NCBI GenBank assembly: GCA_023444445.1 | Contig: JAEXMK010000080.1 | Location: 1-16,071, forward strand | Origin: Pseudomonadota bacterium | GTDB lineage: Bacteria; Pseudomonadota; Alphaproteobacteria; Rhizobiales; Rhizobiaceae | Direction of reading: 5' to 3' | Length of the DNA stretch: 16,071 nt | Shown: positions 1 to 7,923 of the stretch, one piece after another | Position numbering within the stretch: position 1 is the stretch's first letter | How the letters are laid out: every line of letters starts with the position of its first letter | Notes under the pieces: generated by a model | Told to the model about the DNA's origin: nothing | Database searches by the model: none | The model's input: only the letters and a program-made list of their open reading frames with translations | Position numbers and translations under genes: made by a program

Positions 1-3
1 TAC

Positions 4-36
4 GTCTCGTGGGCTCGGAGATGTGTAAAAGAGACA
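4..36 (+). other. Sequencing adapter remnant (Nextera/Tn5 read-2 type)
   Basis: These 33 bases match the Nextera read-2 transposase adapter as I remember it, with one mismatch (A instead of T at 28). The second half (18-36) is the Tn5 mosaic-end core. Position 37 onward returns to coding sequence in the cyoD frame. This is library artefact at a contig end, not a genomic Tn5 end: no transposase or other transposon sequence is present. Confidence 0.93.
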
Positions 37-37
37 C

Positions 38-412
38 CATCACGACGCGCATGGCGACGACCATCACCACCATGATGGCGCAACCCACGGCACGTTCAAA
101 AGCTACATGATTGGCTTCATCCTGTCGGTCATTCTGACAGCTATCCCCTTCTGGCTGGTCATGGGTGGCGTTCTTGAAAACAAGACCCTGCTCGTCATCG
201 CGATCATGGGTCTCGGCGTCATCCAGATCTTCGTGCACATGATCTACTTCCTGCACATGGACACCAGATCCGAAGGCGGCTGGACCTTCATGGCGCTGAT
301 CTTCACCGTCGTGGTGCTCCTGATCACGCTCTCCGGCTCGCTCTGGGTCATGTACAACATGAACAAGAACATGATGCCGCTCCACATCGAGGATGTGAAG
401 AACCTGCCCTGA
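38..412 (+). CDS. cyoD: Cytochrome o ubiquinol oxidase subunit IV (CyoD), 5' truncated
   Basis: This is subunit IV of the cytochrome bo3-type quinol oxidase, a small membrane subunit that assists assembly and stability of the proton-pumping complex in the inner membrane. The open frame extends upstream of the internal ATG at 107 to the adapter junction near 37. It begins with a His/Asp-rich stretch (several HHHH- and HDAH-like runs) followed by GTFKSYMIGF. Three hydrophobic segments follow: one from about 110 to 170 nt, one with the IQIFVHMIYFLHM core, and one near 290-350 nt ending in LWVMYN. The motif order and the size of about 110-130 residues fit CyoD. The true start and the upstream cyoABC genes lie outside the window. 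The next gene encodes a SURF1 protein, which fits an oxidase operon. Confidence 0.88.
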   Translation, partial: HHDAHGDDHHHHDGATHGTFKSYMIGFILSVILTAIPFWLVMGGVLENKTLLVIAIMGLGVIQIFVHMIYFLHMDTRSEGGWTFMALIFTVVVLLITLSGSLWVMYNMNKNMMPLHIEDVKNLP

Positions 413-426
413 GCAGCAGAAATCAA

Positions 427-452
427 CGGCCCGCTGGACAGCCGGCGGGCCG
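427..452 (+). terminator. GC-rich hairpin after cyoD
   Basis: Arms CGGCCCGCTGG (427-437) and CCGGCGGGCCG (442-452) form an 11-bp stem with one T-G wobble and a 4-base ACAG loop. It starts 14 bases after the cyoD stop. No T-run follows (only CCTTCC), so it may be a weak terminator or a 3'-end stabiliser instead of a full rho-independent terminator. Confidence 0.5.
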
Positions 453-470
453 CCTTCCGCGTCAACACAT

Positions 471-503
471 AACCCCATGAATCGTGGCGCGATTTATGGG
501 GTT
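471..503. terminator. Long inverted repeat between cyoD and SURF1, possible terminator/attenuator
   Basis: AACCCCAT (471-478) pairs with ATGGGGTT (496-503). The pairing continues inward to 484/490, giving a stem of about 14 bp with one G-T wobble and a 5-base loop (485-489). ATTTGCT follows on the + strand. The stem lies in the leader of the SURF1 gene and contains the in-frame ATG at 477, which argues against 477 as the start codon. Confidence 0.5.
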
Positions 504-590
504 ATTTGCTGGAGGAAGCGCATGCGGGCGCAACGAGGCCCGCCAGAGCAGATCATCTCTCTGCCGGTGGCGCTTCGCAAGGACCGTGAA

Positions 591-1349
591 ATGAGCGAAA
601 TCGCACCCCAAAAACGGCGCATCCGCCCCGCGGCAATCGTCGTCCTGCTTTTAACCGTTGTCCTGACGGGCTGCCTGCTGGCGCTTGGAACATGGCAGGT
701 TCAGCGCCTTTTCTGGAAACTCGACCTGATCGAACGCGTTGATGCCCGCGCCCATGCCGAGCCCGTCAATGCCCCTGCCGCCAGCGAATGGCGGGCACTC
801 ACCGATCCCGCCGATTATGAATATCGCCGTGTGAAACTGTCCGGTACCCTCCTCAACGACAAAGAGGTTCAGGTCTACACGGTCACGGATCTCGGCCCCG
901 GTTATTGGATCATGACGCCGTTGCGGCGCGACGATGGCTCAAGCATCATCGTCAATCGCGGTTTCGTGCCCTCCGATCGGCGCGATCCATCCTCGCGCCA
1001 GGAAGGCGAACCGACCGGAGAAGTCGAGATCGTAGGATTGATGCGCGCACCGGAAACCGGCGGGCTTTTCCTGAGGACCAACGACCCGGCAAATGGCCGT
1101 TGGTACTCCCGCAACATCCCGCAGATTTCGCAGGCTTCCGGGCTCTCACAGGTCGCGCCCTTTTATGTCGACGCCGATGCAACCCCCAATCCGGGCGGGC
1201 TGCCGGTGGGCGGTAAGACCATGCTCACCTTCCCCAACAACCACCTCTCCTACGCCGTGACATGGTTTATTCTGGCGGTCATGGTGGTGGCGGCCGGCTG
1301 GTATGTCCTGCGCAATCTCAATGCGCCGAAATCAAAGCGGGATGCGTAG
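591..1349 (+). CDS. SURF1-family cytochrome oxidase biogenesis protein
   Basis: SURF1 proteins are inner-membrane factors that help assemble haem-copper oxidases. The 252-residue product shows the family layout: a short N-terminal tail, TM1 at about 13-33, the GTWQVQRL..WK motif right after it, a periplasmic domain with VNRGFVP, and a C-terminal NNHLSYAVTWF motif leading into TM2. The start at 591 has AAGGA at 579-583, seven bases upstream, and puts TM1 at the usual place. An in-frame ATG at 522 has an even better GGAGGAAG (511-518) and would add 23 residues, so that start cannot be excluded. The ATG at 477 lies inside a hairpin and is unlikely. Position after cyoD suggests a role in maturing the bo3-type oxidase. 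Confidence 0.88.
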   Translation: MSEIAPQKRRIRPAAIVVLLLTVVLTGCLLALGTWQVQRLFWKLDLIERVDARAHAEPVNAPAASEWRALTDPADYEYRRVKLSGTLLNDKEVQVYTVTDLGPGYWIMTPLRRDDGSSIIVNRGFVPSDRRDPSSRQEGEPTGEVEIVGLMRAPETGGLFLRTNDPANGRWYSRNIPQISQASGLSQVAPFYVDADATPNPGGLPVGGKTMLTFPNNHLSYAVTWFILAVMVVAAGWYVLRNLNAPKSKRDA

Positions 1350-1466
1350 TGAACACCCGGTTTTACCGGATGGTTCATAAAAGCACTTCCTTCTTCACGT
1401 TTTGCTGATCTATAACGACAGTTCGGCCTGACATTGCCCGTCGGCGCAATTTTGTTTCGGTGAGTT

Positions 1467-2687
1467 ATGGCAAGAGCATTTCTTCTCGTTCTGGATTCCT
1501 TCGGTGTCGGCGGCGCACCTGACGCGGAGCACTATGGCGATCTTGGTGCAAATACGCTCGGTCATATCGCGGAATTCTGCGCGGCAGGTGCGGCGGATAG
1601 AGCCGGGCTTCGGTCCGGGCCGCTGAAGCTGCCGAACATGTGTTCGCTCGGTCTTATCGAGATCGCAAGGCAGGCAAGCGGCGACATTCCCGCTGGCATG
1701 GAGCCGCCCGAGCGGATTTTCGGTCTGCACGGCTCTGCCAGCGAAATCTCCAAGGGCAAAGACACCCCTTCAGGCCACTGGGAGATCGCCGGCACACCCG
1801 TGACGTTCGACTGGGGCTATTTCCCAACGGAGGGCGACGCCTTTTCTCCGGAGCTGGTTGAGGCGATCTGCAAGGCGGCCGACATTCCCGGCATCCTCGG
1901 CAATTGCCATGCTTCCGGTACCGAGATCATCGCTGCGCTCGGTGAAGAACATATCAGGACCGGCAAGCCAATTTGCTACACCTCTTCCGATTCCGTGTTC
2001 CAAATCGCCGCCCACGAAACCCATTTCGGTCTTAAACGGCTTATCGCTCTCTGCGAAACGGTGCGCAAGCTGCTCGATCCGCTGAATATAGGCCGTGTCA
2101 TCGCCCGCCCGTTCATCGGCGAGACGGTCGCGACCTTCGAACGCACCGGCAACCGCCGCGACTTCTCCGTTCTGCCGCCCGAGCCCACCCTGCTCGACCG
2201 GCTGGTGGAAGCGGGGCGCAAGGTGCATGCGATCGGCAAGATCGGCGACATCTATGCCCATCAGGGCGTCTCCCGCGTGATCAAGGCAAATGGCAACGCT
2301 GCCTTGATGGATGCGACACTGCAGGCCATCGACGAGGCAGAAAACGGCGATCTCGTCTTCACCAACTTCGTCGATTTCGACATGCTTTACGGCCACCGCC
2401 GAGACGTTGCCGGTTATGCGGCGGCGCTGGAGGCCTTCGATGCGCGTATTCCGGAAATCCATCGCAAGATGGCGCCTGGCGATATAGCGCTTCTCACCGC
2501 CGACCATGGTTGCGATCCCACCTGGCGCGGCACGGACCATACACGCGAAAGGGTGCCAATCATGGCATTTGGCCCGGGCATCCGTTCCCGCGATGTCGGC
2601 ATCCGTACAAGCTACGCCGATATTGGCGAAAGCATCGCTCACCATCTAGGCATTGACGCCGGTTCACATGGCAGGAGCTTCATTTGA
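1467..2687 (+). CDS. deoB: Phosphopentomutase
   Basis: DeoB interconverts (deoxy)ribose-1-phosphate and (deoxy)ribose-5-phosphate in the cytoplasm, linking nucleoside phosphorylases to DeoC and the pentose phosphate pathway. The 406-residue protein has the alkaline-phosphatase-superfamily metal sites expected of the family: [13 protein letters not shown] with D10, [10 protein letters not shown] with the phosphorylated threonine at T100, [10 protein letters not shown] with D305 and H310, and [16 protein letters not shown] with D346, H347 and H358. Residue roles are assigned by family analogy. The length is normal. A GGTGAG ribosome site precedes the ATG. A TATAAC at 1411-1416 could be a -10 element, but no convincing -35 was seen. 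The last 4 bases overlap the start of add, so the two are probably translated in coupling. Confidence 0.96.
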   Translation: MARAFLLVLDSFGVGGAPDAEHYGDLGANTLGHIAEFCAAGAADRAGLRSGPLKLPNMCSLGLIEIARQASGDIPAGMEPPERIFGLHGSASEISKGKDTPSGHWEIAGTPVTFDWGYFPTEGDAFSPELVEAICKAADIPGILGNCHASGTEIIAALGEEHIRTGKPICYTSSDSVFQIAAHETHFGLKRLIALCETVRKLLDPLNIGRVIARPFIGETVATFERTGNRRDFSVLPPEPTLLDRLVEAGRKVHAIGKIGDIYAHQGVSRVIKANGNAALMDATLQAIDEAENGDLVFTNFVDFDMLYGHRRDVAGYAAALEAFDARIPEIHRKMAPGDIALLTADHGCDPTWRGTDHTRERVPIMAFGPGIRSRDVGIRTSYADIGESIAHHLGIDAGSHGRSFI

Positions 2688-3661
2688 CATCGCATTTGCT
2701 GAAAGCGGAAATTCACTGCCACCTCGAAGGTGCGGCACCGCCTGCCCTCGTTGCCAGACAGGCGGAGAAATACGGCATAGACACCAGTGGCTTCCTGCGC
2801 GACGGCCAATATGTCTGGTCGGATTTTGCGCAATTCATCCAGTGCTACGATGCGGTGGCGCAGGTGTTCAAGACCGATGAGGACTATGCGGTCCTGACGG
2901 AGACCTATCTGACGGAACTGGCAGAGGCCAACACGATCTACAGCGAACTGATCATCTCGCCGGATCATGGCGACCGCATCGGGCTAGGTGCTGACGCCTA
3001 TCTCGCCGGCATTGCCGAGGGCATTCGCATCGCTAAGGACAAGACCGGCATCGAAACCCGCATCATCGTCACGGGCGAGCGGCATTTCGGCCCGGAGCGG
3101 GTGGTCGCGGCGGCTGAATATGCGGCGCGAGCCCGGCATCCGCTGGTAACCGGCTTCAACATGGCGGGCGAAGAGCGCATGGGCCGCGTTGCCGATTACG
3201 CCCGCGCTTTCGATATCGCCCGCGATGCGGGTCTTGGACTGACGATCCATGCGGGTGAGGTTTGCGGGCCTGAAAGCGTTGCCGACGCGCTTGATCTCGT
3301 CAAACCGTCGCGTATCGGCCACGGCGTGCGCGCCATCGAGGATGCCGCTCTCATCTCCAGGCTGGTCGAGACGGGAACTGTTCTTGAGGTCTGCCCCGGC
3401 TCGAATATCGCGCTCAGCGTCTACCCCGATTTCGCCAGCCACCCGCTGAAAGCGCTGAGCAATGCCGGCGTGCGCGTCTGCATCAGTTCTGACGACCCGC
3501 CGTTCTTCTTCACCTCGCTTGCGCGGGAATATGCGCTGGCTGCGGAGGCTTTCGGTTTCAGTGATGCCGAGATCAACGGCATGACCCGCACAGCGCTGGA
3601 ATGCGCCTTTGTGGACGAAGCCACCCGCGCACGGCTGCTCGCCCGGATCGATCAGTCCTGA
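2684..3661 (+). CDS. add: Adenosine deaminase (metal-dependent hydrolase)
   Basis: The enzyme hydrolyses adenosine or deoxyadenosine to inosine or deoxyinosine, feeding the purine nucleoside phosphorylase encoded at 7123-7923. Visible zinc-hydrolase motifs in the 325-residue protein are EIHCHLEG (H11, H13), HAGEV with the catalytic Glu, RIGHGVR, and SSDDPPFF with the metal-binding Asp. [12 protein letters not shown] replaces the more usual CPTSN-like stretch. The start is TTG, sharing TTGA with the deoB stop, and AGGAG at 2673-2677 is six bases upstream. Adenine deaminases of the same superfamily look similar, and sequence reading alone does not fix the substrate. The deo context favours adenosine. 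Confidence 0.87.
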   Translation: MTSHLLKAEIHCHLEGAAPPALVARQAEKYGIDTSGFLRDGQYVWSDFAQFIQCYDAVAQVFKTDEDYAVLTETYLTELAEANTIYSELIISPDHGDRIGLGADAYLAGIAEGIRIAKDKTGIETRIIVTGERHFGPERVVAAAEYAARARHPLVTGFNMAGEERMGRVADYARAFDIARDAGLGLTIHAGEVCGPESVADALDLVKPSRIGHGVRAIEDAALISRLVETGTVLEVCPGSNIALSVYPDFASHPLKALSNAGVRVCISSDDPPFFFTSLAREYALAAEAFGFSDAEINGMTRTALECAFVDEATRARLLARIDQS

Positions 3662-3755
3662 GCTGTTGTTGACAGGGTAAAACCGCGAAGAAGGCTTGCG
3701 GAAAACGTGCTTTCGGTGAATTACAGGGCATAAGATAAAAAGGAAGGCCAGTTTC

Positions 3756-4385
3756 ATGGACGGCGTCACAGTCATCGAACATCCGCTGGTGCGGCACAAA
3801 CTCACCATCATGCGCAAGAAGGAAACTTCCACAGCCGGCTTTCGCCGTCTGCTGAGGGAGATTTCGACGCTGCTCTGCTATGAGGTGACGCGCGATCTTG
3901 AAATGACGATGGAAACCATCGATACGCCGCTCGAGACCATTCAGGCACCGGTGCTGGAAGGCAAGAAGCTGGTTTTCGCCTCCATCCTGCGCGCCGGCAA
4001 TGGCCTTCTGGAAGGCATGCTCGAACTGGTGCCTTCGGCGCGCGTTGCCCATGTCGGCGTCTATCGCGACCACGATACGCTTGAGGCCGTCGAATATTAT
4101 TTCAAGGCTCCCGAGAGCCTCGATGCCCGTCTGGTCATCGTTGTCGACCCCATGCTGGCGACCGGCAACTCCTCCATAGCCGCCGTGGAAAAGCTGAAGG
4201 AGCGTGGTGCGAAGAACATCCGCTTCCTGTGTCTGCTGGCAGCACCCGAGGGCATCAAGAATTTCCGTGAGGCGCATCCCGATGTGCCGATTTATACCGC
4301 AGCGATCGACAGGCACCTGAACGAAAAGGGATATATCGTTCCCGGCCTTGGTGATGCCGGCGACCGCATGTACGGCACCAAATAA
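3756..4385 (+). CDS. upp: Uracil phosphoribosyltransferase
   Basis: Upp converts uracil and PRPP to UMP plus pyrophosphate in the cytoplasm, salvaging the base released by pyrimidine nucleoside phosphorylase. The 209-residue protein has normal family length. It carries the PRPP-binding loop [14 protein letters not shown] (about 127-140), the [13 protein letters not shown] segment (76-88) and the C-terminal uracil-binding [24 protein letters not shown] lies about nine bases before the ATG. It follows add after a 94-base gap and ends at a strong terminator, so it is probably the last gene of the deoB-add-upp unit, although a separate promoter in the gap is possible. Confidence 0.97.
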   Translation: MDGVTVIEHPLVRHKLTIMRKKETSTAGFRRLLREISTLLCYEVTRDLEMTMETIDTPLETIQAPVLEGKKLVFASILRAGNGLLEGMLELVPSARVAHVGVYRDHDTLEAVEYYFKAPESLDARLVIVVDPMLATGNSSIAAVEKLKERGAKNIRFLCLLAAPEGIKNFREAHPDVPIYTAAIDRHLNEKGYIVPGLGDAGDRMYGTK

Positions 4386-4412
4386 CGCCGTTCATCATTG
4401 CTTAACCGTTTG

Positions 4413-4454
4413 AGCCATTCGCCGCACGTAACGCGGCGGATGGCTTTTTCTTTT
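4413..4454 (+). terminator. Rho-independent terminator of upp
   Basis: GCCATTCGCCGC (4414-4425) pairs with GCGGCGGATGGC (4433-4444), a 12-bp stem with one T-G wobble and a 7-base loop. An outer A-T pair and TTTTTCTTTT follow. It lies 28 bases after the upp stop and closes the deoB-add-upp unit. Confidence 0.92.
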
Positions 4455-4504
4455 AAGATTTCAGTATGTTTTGCGCCTATGCTGCACAGGGTTAACCTTT
4501 GCCC

Positions 4505-5041
4505 ATGAGGAGCAATCACTTGCTGGCGCGTGCGATCTTTCTGCTTGTCGGTCTTTCGGTCAGCGCCACGCAGATTCCCGCGCTGATGGAAAAATTCCAG
4601 CCACGCCCGGAAACCAGCGCGGCAAAATCCGGCGACACCGCCGAAGTTTCCAGACCGCAGCCGGTTTCACTGGGCAATGTCAGTCTGAAGGCGGATGCAC
4701 GCGGTCACTTCAATGCCACCTTCCGCATCAACGGCAAATCATTCGACGGGCTTGTCGATACCGGTGCGTCCATGGTGGCGATCAATGAGACGATGGCGCG
4801 CCGGCTCGGTTACGGCGTCAACAGCCTCGATTTCAAATATGCGATCTCGACAGCCAATGGGCAGACCCTGGCGGCGCATGTAAAACTCGACCGGGTGGAA
4901 ATCGGCGCGATCCGCGTTCAGAACGTCGATGCCATGGTGTTGAAGGACAACGCACTGAGCAGCATGCTGATCGGCATGAGCTTTCTGAAACAATTATCGT
5001 CCTTCAAGGTATCCGGTGGCGAGATGCGGCTGGTCAGGTGA
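4505..5041 (+). CDS. Retropepsin-like aspartic protease, TIGR02281 type, membrane-anchored
   Basis: This is a clan AA aspartic protease-like protein of the bacterial family known as TIGR02281. It has a single N-terminal hydrophobic segment (about residues 6-23), a Pro/Ser/Ala-rich linker to about 55, then a retropepsin-like domain. That domain has the active-site motif GLVDTGASMVAINE (catalytic D85), a flap-like ISTANGQ region, and the closing LIGMSFLKQL. One DTG per chain implies a homodimer, as in retropepsins. The domain should face the periplasm. Its substrate is unknown. ATG at 4505 gives 178 residues. TTG at 4499, two codons upstream, is better spaced from AGGG at 4488-4491, so the start is uncertain by two codons. 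The gene ends 8 bases inside the oppositely oriented deoA. Confidence 0.8.
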   Translation: MRSNHLLARAIFLLVGLSVSATQIPALMEKFQPRPETSAAKSGDTAEVSRPQPVSLGNVSLKADARGHFNATFRINGKSFDGLVDTGASMVAINETMARRLGYGVNSLDFKYAISTANGQTLAAHVKLDRVEIGAIRVQNVDAMVLKDNALSSMLIGMSFLKQLSSFKVSGGEMRLVR

Positions 5042-6350
5042 TCCGCTCGAGAATGGGTTCCGCGATTTCAGGACCGCTATCAGCAATACCGGAACAGTTC
5101 TCTATTCTTTTGATCGCACGTTCCGCGTCTTCGCCGGAAGCGGCGTGAACGACCGCGATCGGCTCGCCCTTCTCTACCCTTGCGCCAAGCGGCAGGATAT
5201 CTGAAATACCAACGGCTGGATTGATGGCATCCGATGGCTTTGTTCTTCCGCCGCCGAGTTCGACGACAACCATGCCGAGATCACGCGTCGCGCAGGATGC
5301 GAGCCAGCCGCTTCGGGCAGCGGGAACCGGGAGGATGACCGGCGCAGAGGCGAGGTAACGGGATGGATTCTCGACAAAATCCGACGGGCCGCCCAGTGCC
5401 GAAACCATTCGCGCAAAGACCTCCATGGCGTGACCGGAGGAAAGGGCCGCCGACGCCAGCGCCTCACCCTCCTCCAGCGTTGCCGCTTTCCGAGCCTGCA
5501 CCAGCATTTCGGCCGCGAAGGAAAGGACCACTTTTTCCAGACGTGTGCCGGCCTTGTGACCGGCCAGAAACGCCAGGCAATTGACGATTTCGACGGCGTT
5601 GCCCGCCGCATCGCCAAGCGGCTGGTTCATGTCGGTTATCAGCGCCGTTGTCGGCAGGCCCGCACCAACAGCCACATCGACCAGCGCGCGCGCGAGAATA
5701 TGGGCGTCCTCCAGGCTTTGCATGAAAGCGCCGTTGCCGACCTTCACGTCGAGAACCAGCGTCTCAAGCCCAGCCGCGAGCTTCTTTGAGAGAATGGAAG
5801 CGGTAATCAGCGGAATGGAATCAACCGTCGCCGTCACATCCCTAATCGCGTAGAGGCGTTTATCTGCGGGGGCGAGATCGCCGGTCTGGCCGATGATGGC
5901 GCAGCCGACCGACTGCACCGTCCGGCGAAACAGAGCCTCTTCAGGCATGACATTATAACCGGGGATAGCTTCCAGCTTGTCGAGCGTGCCGCCCGTATGG
6001 CCAAGGCCCCTGCCGGAAATCATCGGTACTGCAAGACCGCAGGCGGCAACGATGGGAGCGAGCATCAGGGAGACATTGTCGCCGACACCACCGGTGGAAT
6101 GCTTGTCCGCCACTGGCCTGCCAATATCGTGCCACGACAGCACATCGCCGCTCTCACGCATGGCAAGCGTCAGCGCCACCATCTCGTCCCGGTTCATGCC
6201 ACGGAAAAACACCGCCATGGCAAAAGCGGCGGCCTGGCCCTCCGATATGCCGTCTTTCGACAGCGCTTCGATGAACGCGGCAATCTCCTGCGGCGTCAGC
6301 GACAGTCCATCGCGTTTGCGGCGGATGATCTCCTGCGGGATCAAGCTCAA
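5034..6350 (-). CDS. deoA: Thymidine phosphorylase
   Basis: DeoA phosphorolyses thymidine and deoxyuridine to the base and deoxyribose-1-phosphate. The 438-residue protein shows DKHSTGGVGDNVSL (82-95, phosphate binding) and the family signature SGRGLGHTGGTLDKLE (112-127), with the usual C-terminal domain. The length matches the bacterial thymidine phosphorylase group. The start is TTG, sharing TTGA (6347-6350) with the deoC stop. Only a weak purine stretch precedes it, so translation probably depends on coupling to deoC. It is the last gene of the minus-strand operon. There is no room for a terminator before the convergent protease gene, and the two ORFs overlap by 8 bp. Confidence 0.95.
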   Translation of the reverse strand: MSLIPQEIIRRKRDGLSLTPQEIAAFIEALSKDGISEGQAAAFAMAVFFRGMNRDEMVALTLAMRESGDVLSWHDIGRPVADKHSTGGVGDNVSLMLAPIVAACGLAVPMISGRGLGHTGGTLDKLEAIPGYNVMPEEALFRRTVQSVGCAIIGQTGDLAPADKRLYAIRDVTATVDSIPLITASILSKKLAAGLETLVLDVKVGNGAFMQSLEDAHILARALVDVAVGAGLPTTALITDMNQPLGDAAGNAVEIVNCLAFLAGHKAGTRLEKVVLSFAAEMLVQARKAATLEEGEALASAALSSGHAMEVFARMVSALGGPSDFVENPSRYLASAPVILPVPAARSGWLASCATRDLGMVVVELGGGRTKPSDAINPAVGISDILPLGARVEKGEPIAVVHAASGEDAERAIKRIENCSGIADSGPEIAEPILERIT

Positions 6351-7120
6351 TACCCGCTGGCGGCCTTGGCCGGTTCGCCACCGGCCAGCACGTTGAGCAC
6401 ATCATCGAGAATGCCCGAAGCGCCGAAACGGAAAGTGGATGGCATGGCCCAATTGGGGGCCATGATGGTTTCCGCCAGCCGCAGGTAAAGCGTCGCATCC
6501 TCCACCGTGCCGATGCCGCCGGCCGGTTTGAAGCCGACTTTCTGCCGGCTATCGCGGATCGCCTGAAGCATGATGTCTGCCGCCTCCAGCGTGGCATTGA
6601 TGGCAACCTTGCCTGTGGAGGTCTTGATGAAGTCAGCGCCCTCCGCGATGGCTATTTCGGAGGCGCGTCGGATCAAGGCCTTGTCCTTCAACTCGCCGGT
6701 TTCAAGAATGACCTTGAGCAGAACGGGCGCGACGCAAGCCTTGCGCACGGCCGCTACCATTTCGGCGACCGCCGACTCATCACCTTCCATGAATTTACGA
6801 TAGGGGATGACCAGATCGATTTCATCGGCACCGTCACGGATCGCTGCTTCGGTTTCCGCCACGACAGTCGCGACATCAAGATCGCCCGAGGGAAAATTGA
6901 CGACGGTGGCGATGCGAATCCCGTGTTCTTTTCCGAAGGCAGCGCGGGCCTGCGCGACGAAACGCGGCCAGATGCAGATAGCGGCCGTGTTGCCAAACTC
7001 CGTATGCGCCCGCTGACACAGGGCAGCAATCTGCTGCGGCGTGCAGTCTTCCCTGAGATTGGTCAGGTCCAGCAAGGACAGAGTGAGGGCAGCCGCTTCG
7101 CGCGGACGCTGGAGTTCCAT
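6347..7120 (-). CDS. deoC: Deoxyribose-phosphate aldolase
   Basis: DeoC cleaves 2-deoxyribose-5-phosphate into acetaldehyde and glyceraldehyde-3-phosphate, the exit from deoxynucleoside degradation. Counting from the GTG at 7126, the Schiff-base lysine is K168 in GADFIKTSTGK, with K200 in VGFKPAGGIG and D103 in DEIDLVIPY, all in the expected order of the class I TIM-barrel aldolase. I chose ATG 7120 because the strong AGGAGG (minus strand, 7135-7130) is nine bases upstream. The GTG at 7126, which overlaps the upstream stop as GTGA, is only three bases from it but remains possible. The product is 257 residues, normal for the longer DeoC type. Confidence 0.94.
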   Translation of the reverse strand: MELQRPREAAALTLSLLDLTNLREDCTPQQIAALCQRAHTEFGNTAAICIWPRFVAQARAAFGKEHGIRIATVVNFPSGDLDVATVVAETEAAIRDGADEIDLVIPYRKFMEGDESAVAEMVAAVRKACVAPVLLKVILETGELKDKALIRRASEIAIAEGADFIKTSTGKVAINATLEAADIMLQAIRDSRQKVGFKPAGGIGTVEDATLYLRLAETIMAPNWAMPSTFRFGASGILDDVLNVLAGGEPAKAASGY

Positions 7121-7122
7121 GG

Positions 7123-7923
7123 TCACGCTCCTCCTGAGATCATTTCCTTCAGAATAGCGGCAAGCCTCTTGCCGCCCACCGGAGCCATATCCTTGGTTTC
7201 CTCATGGCTCAGTTCCGCGCCGGTCATGCCGGCGCCGTAGTTGGTAATAACCGATGCGGCGGCAACGCGCATCCCGAAAAAGCGGGCAAGAATGACTTCC
7301 GGCACGGTGGACATGCCAACGGCATCTGCCCCCAGAAGCCGCGCCATGCGGATTTCCGCCGGCGTTTCGAAGCTCGGACCGGAAAACCACATGTAGACGC
7401 CGCCAAACAAAGGCACCGTCGCGCGGATCGCGGCATTGCGCATGGCAAGCATCAGGTCCGGATCGTAAGCCGTGGTCATGCCGACGAAGCGGCGGTCGCT
7501 TTCCTCGCCGATCAGCGGGTTCATGCCCGAATAGTTGATGTGATCGGTGATCTGCATGACGGAGCCGGGCGGCATATCCTGCCTCACCGAACCCGCCGAA
7601 TTGGTGAGGATGAGCGATTGCACGCCGAGACCGGCCAGCGCCTCGATGACCGGGCGCATCGCCGCCGGATCGCCCTTTTCGTAGAAATGCACCCGGCCAG
7701 ACAGCATCATGACGGGCTCGCCGCCGAGATAACCGGCCACCAGTTCGCCCGCGTGGCCGGAAACGCCACCCGCGGGAAACCCGGGAAGATCGGCATAGGG
7801 CACACGGATCGGGTCGCTGATCTCATCCACCAGCGAGCCCAGCCCGGAGCCGAGGACGATGGCAACGCGCGGCATCAGGCCGTTCAGGCGCTCCACCAGA
7901 ATATCGATCAAACCATCCATCAT
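7123..7923 (-). CDS. punA: Purine nucleoside phosphorylase (trimeric PNP type)
   Basis: PNP phosphorolyses inosine, guanosine and their deoxy forms to hypoxanthine or guanine and pentose-1-phosphate. The 266-residue protein has the motifs of the PNP/MTAP trimeric family: VLGSGLG (phosphate loop), GRVHFYE, LTNSAGS, MWFSGPSFETPAEIRM with the base-contacting Glu, GADAVGMSTVPEV and SVITNYGAGM. The last motif carries the purine-contacting Asn and differs from the commoner NMAAG form. The ATG overlaps the cdd stop by one base (TGATG), and no clear ribosome site is present, so coupling to cdd is likely. A second ATG follows immediately at 7920. The symbol punA is used by family; xapA or deoD would be alternatives. 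Confidence 0.93.
   Translation of the reverse strand: MMDGLIDILVERLNGLMPRVAIVLGSGLGSLVDEISDPIRVPYADLPGFPAGGVSGHAGELVAGYLGGEPVMMLSGRVHFYEKGDPAAMRPVIEALAGLGVQSLILTNSAGSVRQDMPPGSVMQITDHINYSGMNPLIGEESDRRFVGMTTAYDPDLMLAMRNAAIRATVPLFGGVYMWFSGPSFETPAEIRMARLLGADAVGMSTVPEVILARFFGMRVAAASVITNYGAGMTGAELSHEETKDMAPVGGKRLAAILKEMISGGA

Noticed and set aside
1770..2645. 291-residue minus-strand open frame opposite deoB
   Set aside because: It is a shadow of a high-GC gene. Its product resembles no family and deoB is certain.
3669..3697. TTGACA upstream of upp as a promoter
   Set aside because: The -35 hexamer is perfect, but the bases 17-18 downstream (AGGCTT/GGCTTG) do not resemble a -10 element.
2984..3832. 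282-residue minus-strand open frame opposite add
   Set aside because: Shadow frame running across add and the upp start, with no recognisable domain.
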